Positions 44,506 to 51,363 of a DNA stretch of 64,000 nucleotides are shown one piece after another. The stretch comes from DASSFG01 sp035547915 (GTDB taxonomy: Bacteria > Planctomycetota > Planctomycetia > Pirellulales > JAICIG01): contig DASZTS010000015.1 in NCBI GenBank assembly GCA_035547915.1, positions 281,783-345,782 on the forward strand, given 5' to 3'. The first letter of the stretch is position 1, and each line of letters opens with the position of its first letter. The translations under genes and the position numbers were made by a program. The notes under the pieces are model-generated. The model was not told the origin of the DNA and did no database searches. It saw only the letters and a program-made list of their open reading frames with translations.

Positions 44506-45414
44506 ATGAACATCACCTGGCAAGGCGTCTTCCCGGCGGCCACGACGCAATTCGACGCCGGCGGCGCGCTCGACATTCCCGCCACGCTCAAACACGTCGA
44601 AGCGATGATCGAGGCCGGCATTCACGGCCTGATCATGCTCGGCACGGTGGGCGAGAACTGCTCGCTCGAGTTCGGCGAGAAGATCGAGCTGCTCTCGGCC
44701 ACGGTCAAGCACGTCGGCGGACGCATCCCCGTGCTCAGCGGCGTGGCCGAGTGCACCACGGGGCTGGCTTGCCGCTACGCCGAGCAAGCGGCCCGCCTGG
44801 GAGCCGACGGCCTGATGGTGCTGCCGGCGATGGTCTACAAGGCCGACCGGCAGGAAACGATTGCTCATTTTCGCACGGTGGCCCGCGCCACTCGTTTGCC
44901 GATCATGTGCTACAACAACCCCGTGAGCTACGGCATCGACATGCCGCCCGAATCTTTCTGCGAGCTGGCCGACGAGCCGACGCTGGTGGCGATCAAGGAG
45001 TCGTCGGAGAACCCGCGGCGCATCACCGATCTGGCGAACGCGTGCGGCGACCACTATCTCCTCTTCTGCGGCGTCGACGACCTGGTCTTCGAAAGCGTGC
45101 TGCTGGGGGCGACCGGTTGGGTCTCGGGCCTCGTGAACGCCTTCCCCCGCGAGAACCGGCTGTTGTGGGATTTGTTGCAGGCCGGGCGGCTGGACGAGGC
45201 GCGGCAGGTCTACCGCTGGTATACGCCCTTGTTGCACCTCGACACGCATCCCAAGCTCGTGCAATACATCAAGCTGGCGGCCGCCGAATGCGGTTACGGC
45301 ACCGAACGGGTCAGGCCGCCGCGCTTGCCGCTCGTGGGCGAAGAGCGCGAGCGCGTGCTGGCGATCATCCGCCGGTCGATCGCCACCCGTCCCGCGCGCC
45401 ATGGCGCGGCGTGA
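44506..45414 (+). CDS. DapA-family lyase/aldolase (DHDPS superfamily)
   Basis: A 302-residue TIM-barrel enzyme. Schiff-base Lys164 lies in VAIKESS and the catalytic Tyr136 in MCYNNP; the pyruvate-binding GTTGE motif reads GTVGE (residues 46-50), losing one Thr. These changes argue against true dihydrodipicolinate synthase and for a related pyruvate- or keto-acid-handling lyase or dehydratase such as those of sugar-acid or hydroxyproline catabolism. The exact substrate cannot be read from the sequence. The ABC ATPase gene downstream overlaps its end by 14 bp, suggesting coupled uptake and breakdown of a small molecule. Confidence 0.87.
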   Translation: MNITWQGVFPAATTQFDAGGALDIPATLKHVEAMIEAGIHGLIMLGTVGENCSLEFGEKIELLSATVKHVGGRIPVLSGVAECTTGLACRYAEQAARLGADGLMVLPAMVYKADRQETIAHFRTVARATRLPIMCYNNPVSYGIDMPPESFCELADEPTLVAIKESSENPRRITDLANACGDHYLLFCGVDDLVFESVLLGATGWVSGLVNAFPRENRLLWDLLQAGRLDEARQVYRWYTPLLHLDTHPKLVQYIKLAAAECGYGTERVRPPRLPLVGEERERVLAIIRRSIATRPARHGAA

Positions 45415-46183
45415 ATCGCCCATGACCTCGCCGGACGGCCATCTCGTCGAAATAGCCGATCTGACGAAATCGTTCGGTGCGCGCCGGGTGCTCGACGGGG
45501 TGAGTCTGACGGTTCGCCAGGGTGAGACGCTGATCATGCTCGGACCGAGCGGCAGCGGCAAATCGACATTGTTGCGCTGCATCAACGGGCTCAACGACTG
45601 GGACTCGGGCCGGGTGCGCGTCGGTCCCCATGTGGTCGAGGCGGCGCAGGCGCGAAAGGACGGCAAACGAATATGGCCGCATATCCGGCGGCTGGTGGGC
45701 ATGGTGTTTCAGGACTATCAGCTCTTTCCGCATCTCACGGCGCTGGAGAACGTGATCGAGGCGCCCGTGCAGGTGCTGAAGGTGGCGCGCGACAAAGCGC
45801 TTACCCAGGCGAAGGAACTGCTCGGCCGTGTCGGCCTGGCCGATCGGGCGGCTGCCTATCCCGAGCAGCTTTCCGGCGGACAGAAGCAGCGCGTGGCGAT
45901 CGCCCGCGCGTTGGCCATGCAACCGCGAGGTTTGCTCTGCGACGAGATCACGAGCGCCCTCGACCCGGAACTGAAGCACGAGGTCCTGACCGTCTTAGAG
46001 GATCTCAAGCGCGACGGGCTGACGCTGGTGATGGTCACGCACGAGATCGGCTTCGCCCGCCGTGCCGCGGACCGCGTGGTCGTGCTGGCCGACGGCCGGA
46101 TCGTCGAAGAAGGTCCGCCCGGACAGGTCCTCGACGCACCTCGTAGCGAACGGACCAGACAGTTGCTCGCCCAACAACTGTAG
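45401..46183 (+). CDS. Polar amino-acid-type ABC transporter ATP-binding protein
   Basis: A 260-residue ABC ATPase of the GlnQ/HisP group: Walker A GPSGSGKST (about 48-56), Q-loop VFQDYQLFPHLTALENV, signature LSGGQKQRVAIARAL (about 153-167), Walker B LLCDEITSALDPE and the switch His in VMVTHEIGF. It would power import of a polar amino acid or similar solute at the inner membrane. ATG 45401 overlaps the DapA-like stop region; ATG 45422, just after that stop, is an equally possible start. No permease or binding-protein gene follows, so the ATPase is an orphan here. Confidence 0.9.
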   Translation: MARRESPMTSPDGHLVEIADLTKSFGARRVLDGVSLTVRQGETLIMLGPSGSGKSTLLRCINGLNDWDSGRVRVGPHVVEAAQARKDGKRIWPHIRRLVGMVFQDYQLFPHLTALENVIEAPVQVLKVARDKALTQAKELLGRVGLADRAAAYPEQLSGGQKQRVAIARALAMQPRGLLCDEITSALDPELKHEVLTVLEDLKRDGLTLVMVTHEIGFARRAADRVVVLADGRIVEEGPPGQVLDAPRSERTRQLLAQQL

Positions 46184-46279
46184 AGTTCGCTCCCGGACGG
46201 TGCGCCGCGGACTCGAGCCTCGTCGCCAAGATCTCGTGGCGATCAGCGAAAGCCTATTAAACACAGAGGAATAAATCCG

Positions 46280-47413
46280 ATGATCAAAAGTCTGCCCGTC
46301 ACGCTCGCCGTCGCTCTCGCCATGTCCTGGCTCACCGCCAACACGCTTCATGCCGCGGCCCCGCCGCCGAAGAACGTCTCCGCCCTGCTGACCCCCATCA
46401 TCCAGAAGCACGACGTGCCAGGCATGGGCGTCGCCGTCGTCCGCAACGGCGAAACCGTCGCGCTCGGCGTCGCCGGCGTCCGCACGCGCGGCAAGCCGGA
46501 CAAGATCGCCACCGCCGATCGTTTCCACATCGGCTCCGATACCAAGGCAATGACCGCCATGCTCTGCGGCATCCTCGTCGATGAAGGGAAACTGAAATGG
46601 GATCAGACGGTCGGCGCGACCTTCCCCGAGCTCAAAGAATCCATGCATCCCCAGTACCAGGCGGTCACGCTCGAGCAACTCCTGACCCACCACGGCGGCG
46701 CACCCGGTGCGCTCGAAAAGGATCCGCTTTGGCTCAAACTCTGGGAGCATAAGGGCACGCCCACCAGCGCTCGCCGACTCCTCCTGCAGGGCGTCACGTC
46801 GAAACCGCCGGAAGCCGCCCCTGGCGAGAAATACATCTACTCCAACGCCGGCTTCGCCATCGCCGGCCACATGGCCGAGAAGGTCACCAACAGGTCGTGG
46901 GAAGACCTGATGCGCAAACAGGTCTTCCGTCCGCTGGACATGGCCACCGCCGGCTTCGGGGCACCCGGCGCACGGGCGAAAAACGACCAACCCCGCGGCC
47001 ACAAAGCGGACGGCGCCGCCGTCGAGCCGGGCCCCGGCGCCGATAACCCCGTCGCCATCGGCCCGGCCGGCATCGTCCACTGTTCCATCGGTGATTGGGC
47101 CAAATTCGCCGCCGCCAACCTCCCCTCCGCCAAGACCAAACTGGTCAGACCCGAAACCCTCGAGAAGCTCCACACCCCGGTTCCCGGCGACCCGCCCTAC
47201 GCCATGGGCTGGATCGTCGCCAACGATCAACCGTGGGCCGGCGGCCCCGCACTCACCCACTCCGGCAGCAACACGATGTGGTTGGCCGTCGCCTGGCTCG
47301 CCCCCGCGAAAGACTTCGCCGTCCTGGTGGCCTGCAACCAGGCGAACTTCGTCGCCTGCAACGACGCCTGTCTGGCGCTCATTTCAGACCATTTCGCGAG
47401 CGAGGGGCGGTAG
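46280..47413 (+). CDS. Exported class C beta-lactamase-type serine hydrolase
   Basis: 377 residues with a signal peptide (1-26, ending LHAAA). It has the serine beta-lactamase/DD-peptidase fold: Ser86-Asp-Thr-Lys89 (SxxK), Tyr187-Ser-Asn189 (YxN) and an HSGSNT block near residue 335 in place of KTG. Proteins of this group are carboxypeptidases, esterases or beta-lactamases; a periplasmic esterase or peptidase role is more likely than resistance, but the substrate is unknown. The Shine-Dalgarno AGAGGAA precedes ATG 46280. Codons end in C more often than in neighbouring genes (runs of GCC, GTC, CTC), which may indicate acquisition. Confidence 0.88.
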   Translation: MIKSLPVTLAVALAMSWLTANTLHAAAPPPKNVSALLTPIIQKHDVPGMGVAVVRNGETVALGVAGVRTRGKPDKIATADRFHIGSDTKAMTAMLCGILVDEGKLKWDQTVGATFPELKESMHPQYQAVTLEQLLTHHGGAPGALEKDPLWLKLWEHKGTPTSARRLLLQGVTSKPPEAAPGEKYIYSNAGFAIAGHMAEKVTNRSWEDLMRKQVFRPLDMATAGFGAPGARAKNDQPRGHKADGAAVEPGPGADNPVAIGPAGIVHCSIGDWAKFAAANLPSAKTKLVRPETLEKLHTPVPGDPPYAMGWIVANDQPWAGGPALTHSGSNTMWLAVAWLAPAKDFAVLVACNQANFVACNDACLALISDHFASEGR

Positions 47414-47505
47414 TTGCCTATCCGCGAACCAAAGCCTTTCGTTGGCCGGCACAGGCTGATACGCTCAACGTCTTTCACCGAGCGAACCATCGAGCGGAAA
47501 CGAGC

Positions 47506-47982
47506 ATGTCCTCATTCGATAGCCAACTGCAACGACGGATCATGGGCCACTTCGCCACGGGCGTGACGGTGGTCAGCACGCGGCGCGGCGAAGAACTCCA
47601 TTGGATGACCGCCAACGCGGTGGCTTCGCTGTCGCTCGATCCGCCGCTGGTGCTGGTGGCGGTCGACAAGCGGGCGCAGATGCACGAACATCTGCTCGAA
47701 TCGCGCATCTTCGCCGTCAATATCCTGAGCGATGCGCAAGAGGCGCTGTCGCGCCGCTTCGCCATGCGCGGACCCAAGGAATGGTCCGACCTGAAGTTGA
47801 CGACCGCCGTCACCGGAGCGCCGATCATCGACGGCTGCATCGGTTTCGTCGATTGCAAACTCGCCGAGATACTTCCCGGCGGCGATCACCATATCTTCAC
47901 CGGCGAAATCGTGGCCGGCGACGTGCACGAGGGTCTGCCGCTCGTCTATTACAAGGGCAATTACGCCCGCTTGGCCCAGTAA
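47506..47982 (+). CDS. Flavin reductase-like FMN-binding protein
   Basis: A 158-residue protein of the flavin reductase (HpaC/RutF-like) split-barrel family: FATGVTVVSTR (about 16-26), MTANAVASLSLDPPLVLVAVDKRA (about 35-58), ESRIFAVNILSD and HHIFTGEIVAGDVHEGLPLVYYKGNYARL at the C-terminus. It would reduce free FMN or FAD with NAD(P)H, usually for a partner monooxygenase, none of which is adjacent. ATG 47506 matches the family start; upstream in-frame sequence does not. A second, more distant family member is at 57141-57722. Confidence 0.88.
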   Translation: MSSFDSQLQRRIMGHFATGVTVVSTRRGEELHWMTANAVASLSLDPPLVLVAVDKRAQMHEHLLESRIFAVNILSDAQEALSRRFAMRGPKEWSDLKLTTAVTGAPIIDGCIGFVDCKLAEILPGGDHHIFTGEIVAGDVHEGLPLVYYKGNYARLAQ

Positions 47983-47984
47983 GC

Positions 47985-48215
47985 CTATACCGACGAAGCG
48001 GTCGCGCAGGCAACCGGCTCGGCTTCGGCGGTCAGCCAGTACCCCGCGCGTGCCGGAGTTTCTACCTCGACGGCCACATCATATCGGGCCAACAGGTCGG
48101 GCAACGCCTCACCGATTCGGCACAAACCTCGCCGGGCTTGCCGTCCAACTCTTGCCGCCGAACGGGCGTTGGTCGGGGGGGACGCATCGAGCCATTCGAA
48201 AAAGCCTTGTCGCAT
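47985..48215 (-). CDS. Small hypothetical protein
   Basis: 76 residues beginning MRQGFFEWLDA, with an Arg-rich middle (RVGRQARRGLCRIGEAL) and an Ala-rich end. ATG 48215 has GGAG about ten bases upstream, and codon use has the GC-rich third positions of real genes here. No family is recognised. It ends three bases from the stop codon of the converging flavin reductase gene. Short length keeps confidence moderate. Confidence 0.45.
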   Translation of the reverse strand: MRQGFFEWLDASPPTNARSAARVGRQARRGLCRIGEALPDLLARYDVAVEVETPARAGYWLTAEAEPVACATASSV

Positions 48216-48600
48216 CAATCGGTTCTCCGGTACTGAACGGAAAATCAGTATGTCCCAATCGTAGCTTCATGTGTACGGATGTCGATCGTCTGCCATAGGA
48301 TTACGAAAGCCATCGCCCGGCTGTTTGCCAGCCGACAGATTTCTTGTCTTCCATTTGGCGCCCTTGGTCGTCCGTAAGAGTTGATCGAAACGGGTGTTGG
48401 ACTTCATCCGCGTTCCCCAAACCGAGCCGTTCTTGTTCCTTAGGCCCCTCGCACGATTTACAATCGTCTGCGTTTGTCACCGGGCGTTCCCTCCGCGAAG
48501 ATCCTCTACTTCTCGACGATCGATCCCTATGTTGAATGCCATCCTCCGACGAAGTCGTAGAAATAGAAATGAAATCGGCGTCTCGAAGCGTGGGCGAACG
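48216..48600. other. Spacer upstream of the PQQ/EF-hand gene
   Basis: 385 bp with lower GC than the flanks, especially 48220-48560. Frames are open on both strands (including an extension of the PQQ frame back to about 48394) but none has supporting protein features. I see no inverted repeat or RNA gene. Confidence 0.35.
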
Positions 48601-50037
48601 ATGGACCGCCGTGCGTTTTGGCGACAGCCGCTGCGATCGGCCCTGTCGTTGATCATGTTGCTCGCCCTGGGCGGCATGGGCGTAGCCGACTCGCCGGGCG
48701 TCTCCTATTTCCGACACGATGGTGGCGCCGGCGCCGACGATCGACAAAAACTTCCCGAACGGCTCGACGAGAGCACGCAGAAATGGCGCGTGCCGCTCGC
48801 TACGGGCCATTCCACGCCGTGCGTGTACGGCGACACGATCTATGCCACCACTTTCGAAGGCGGACGGCTGGCCACCGTAGCTCTCGATCGCACCGGCGGG
48901 CAGACACGCTGGACGCGACTCGTCCCCCCGTCGCGCTTGGAGCCGTACCACGTCACCAGCAGCCCGGCGGCCGCCACGCCCGCTTGCGATGGCGAGCGGC
49001 TGTATGTCTTTTTCGGCAGTTATGGGCTGCTCTGCTACGACCTGCGCGGCGAGCTCGTCTGGTCGCGCGAGCTCGGCCCCTTCCAGGATGAGTTCGGCGC
49101 CGCGAGTTCGCCCATCCTCGTCGACGACAAACTGATCATCAGCGCCGACCACGACATCGACAGTTTTCTGCTGGCCGTCGATCGCACCACGGGCAAGACG
49201 CTCTGGAAGACCGATCGCGCGGGGTTCACCCGCAGCTATTCGACGCCGATCGTCTTCGATGCCGATGGTCGCCGCCAGCTCATCGTGGCAGGCGCCTTGC
49301 AGCTCACCGCGTATGACGTGGAAGACGGCCAAAAGCTTTGGTGGGTCAATGGGCTGGCGCGGATCGTCAACACGACTCCCGCGCAGGCGCTCGGGCTCTT
49401 GTACGTGGCCACCTGGTCGCCCGGCGGCGACACCGATGCGCGGCTGGCGATGGATGCCTGGCCCGCGGCCCTGAAGAAATGGGACGCCGACCGAGACAAC
49501 AAGCTCACACGCACCGAAATCAATGACGCCGAGGTGCTCGATCGCTTCTTCCGCATCGATCTCGACCAAGACCAGAAACTCGACGAAGACGAATGGCGGA
49601 AATATGCCCGCGTCTTCGAGCTGGCGCAGAACACCCTGCTGGCGATCCGGCCGGGCGGGTCGGGCGATGTGACCGACACGGCGGTCGTCTGGCAATACCG
49701 CAAGGGTTTGCCCTATGTTCCCAGTCCGCTCGTCTATCGCGGCGCTCTCTCGATGGTGAGGAACGGTGGCATCTTCACGGCGCTCGATGCCAAGAACGGC
49801 CGCGTCTTGAAGCAGCTTCGTCTGCCGTCGAACGAAAACTACTACGCGTCGCCCGTGGCCGGCGATGGCAAGATCTACGTCGTGGGCGAGCCCGGCGTGG
49901 CGACGGTCATCGACGCCGGTTCGTTTGGCATACTCTCGTCGCACGATTTCGGCGAGCGGACCATGGCCACGCCCGTCCTTGCGGATGGCGAGATCTTTGT
50001 GCGCACCGAGAAGGCCCTCTATTGCTTTGCGCCCTGA
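48601..50037 (+). CDS. Exported PQQ-type beta-propeller with inserted EF-hands
   Basis: 478 residues with a signal peptide (about 1-30). The body is a beta-propeller of PQQ/YxWD-type blades (GDTIYATTFEGGRLATVALDR, GKTLWKTD, GQKLWWVNG, GKIYVVGEPG). Between blades, at about residues 298-345, sit two EF-hand calcium loops: DADRDNKLTRTEI and DLDQDQKLDEDEW. Propellers of this type in planctomycetes bind proteins or sugars; no quinoprotein dehydrogenase catalytic residues are evident, so an enzyme activity should not be assumed. The EF-hand pair suggests calcium-dependent folding or binding outside the cytosol. Confidence 0.88.
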   Translation: MDRRAFWRQPLRSALSLIMLLALGGMGVADSPGVSYFRHDGGAGADDRQKLPERLDESTQKWRVPLATGHSTPCVYGDTIYATTFEGGRLATVALDRTGGQTRWTRLVPPSRLEPYHVTSSPAAATPACDGERLYVFFGSYGLLCYDLRGELVWSRELGPFQDEFGAASSPILVDDKLIISADHDIDSFLLAVDRTTGKTLWKTDRAGFTRSYSTPIVFDADGRRQLIVAGALQLTAYDVEDGQKLWWVNGLARIVNTTPAQALGLLYVATWSPGGDTDARLAMDAWPAALKKWDADRDNKLTRTEINDAEVLDRFFRIDLDQDQKLDEDEWRKYARVFELAQNTLLAIRPGGSGDVTDTAVVWQYRKGLPYVPSPLVYRGALSMVRNGGIFTALDAKNGRVLKQLRLPSNENYYASPVAGDGKIYVVGEPGVATVIDAGSFGILSSHDFGERTMATPVLADGEIFVRTEKALYCFAP

Positions 50038-50196
50038 GGCAGCCTGGCTGCCTGTCGCCGCCCTCGCTGTAGGCGGCGCATCTCGCCTCGTCGTCTTGAG
50101 GCTTTCTTAATACGTGGCAACGCCGATTTGACCCCTCTTTGATCCGCTCGCTCCTAGGATTGCCGAAGTAGGCGTAAGGGAACGCCACGGCTTCGG

Positions 50197-50293
50197 GAGC
50201 AACCGACGAAACCGGATCGAGGTCCACAAAGATCGGCGTGTCACCGCCGATACCTTGCCCGCGGCCGTCTGGCTTCCGGATTCAGTCAGTCGC
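50197..50293 (-). repeat. Family A structured intergenic repeat, reversed copy
   Basis: Read on the minus strand it aligns along about 97 bp with the copies at 29869 and 55033 (CCGGAAGCCAGA, then the hairpin ATCGGCG/CGCCGAT around GTGACA, and the end GATCCGGTTTCGTCGGTTGCTC split over the right arm). The inner stem differs in sequence from the other copies yet still pairs. It lies in the 294-bp spacer, 38 bp before the metallopeptidase start. Confidence 0.65.
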
Positions 50294-50331
50294 TTTGGCA
50301 AGCGAAGGGCAAAGAGGTGGAGATCTCACGT

Positions 50332-51210
50332 ATGTTTTGTCGCGCTGATGGGATACTTGTCGGCGGCACCGTCCTTCTTTCGGCCACGATGTGCGTGGGC
50401 GAGGGAAGGATACCTGGCCGATCGGCCACGAGCACCGTCGAAACGGCGAATTTCCGCATTTACGGAGTCGGCCGACTCGCCGGTGCATCGCGCCTCGGGG
50501 TCGAGTTCGAATCGCTGCGAGAACGATTGTGCCGCACGTGGTTGGCTGATCGCACGTTGCTCGCCTGGTCGCCGAAATGTGACGTTGTGGTCCATGCGAC
50601 GGCCGATAGCTATCGACGAGCCGTAGGCCAGGCCGGTTTCACCACGGGTGGCGTGTCGCGCATCGACGTGGCCGGCGGACGCGTATCGCTGCGCCGCATC
50701 GACGTGCGGGCCGACCGGGCCGGCTGGTTTGCCGCGGTCGTTCCCCATGAGTTGACCCACGTTATCTTGGCGGATGAGTTTCTCGCCGACGACCTGCCCA
50801 ACTGGGCCGACGAGGGAATGGCCGTGCTGGCCGACACGCCGCTCAAGCAGTCGTTGCACCTGCGCGACATCCGCGCGGGGCACTTCGGCGGCGCGACGTT
50901 CCGGCTCGCCGCGTTCGTCGCCCAAAGCTGCTATCCGGCCCCCGAGCAGATCCCCGTCTTCTATGGGCAGAGTGCTTCGCTGGTGAAGTTTCTTGTCGAG
51001 CGCCGTTCGTCTGCCGATTTCGTACGGTTTCTGCACCGGGCCGAAAAGCTCGGCTACGATGCGGCGCTGGCCGAGATGTACGATCTCCGCGGCGTCGGCG
51101 AGTTGGAGCGGGCGTGGCTCCGCTGGCTGTCGAGTCCGGCCGACGGGCATGGGGTGGCGACACTCGCTCCCGTCGAACGGCCTGCGTCTCCTCAAAAGGA
51201 GGGCGCATGA
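50332..51210 (+). CDS. Exported gluzincin metallopeptidase-like protein
   Basis: 292 residues with a hydrophobic N-terminal segment (about 8-22) acting as a signal. The zinc site is His139-Glu140-Leu-Thr-His143 (PHELTHVIL), and Glu161 in NWADEGMAVL, 18 residues further on, fits the third ligand of the peptidase MA group. The following helices (AFVAQSCYPAPEQIPVFYGQSASLVKFLVER) are typical of that group. I choose ATG 50332 because a GGAG lies about ten bases upstream; GTG 50317 is the in-frame alternative. It would cut proteins outside the cytosol; substrates unknown. A family A repeat lies just upstream. Confidence 0.83.
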   Translation: MFCRADGILVGGTVLLSATMCVGEGRIPGRSATSTVETANFRIYGVGRLAGASRLGVEFESLRERLCRTWLADRTLLAWSPKCDVVVHATADSYRRAVGQAGFTTGGVSRIDVAGGRVSLRRIDVRADRAGWFAAVVPHELTHVILADEFLADDLPNWADEGMAVLADTPLKQSLHLRDIRAGHFGGATFRLAAFVAQSCYPAPEQIPVFYGQSASLVKFLVERRSSADFVRFLHRAEKLGYDAALAEMYDLRGVGELERAWLRWLSSPADGHGVATLAPVERPASPQKEGA

Positions 51211-51363
51211 CGTACCGACCCGATCGCGACCGCGCCGAAGCAGAATGTTGGGAGCGGCAGATCTCGATACAATCACCCTTGTACGAGCGAATTCGCCACG
51301 CGCGGCCGATCGCCGGGCCGCCACCGTCGGCGACAATCGCCACACGATAACCCGCCGCGCAAG

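Noticed and set aside
48301..49944. 547-codon minus-strand frame opposite the PQQ/EF-hand gene
   Set aside because: The plus-strand protein has a signal, propeller blades and EF-hands; the antisense frame is an effect of high GC third positions.
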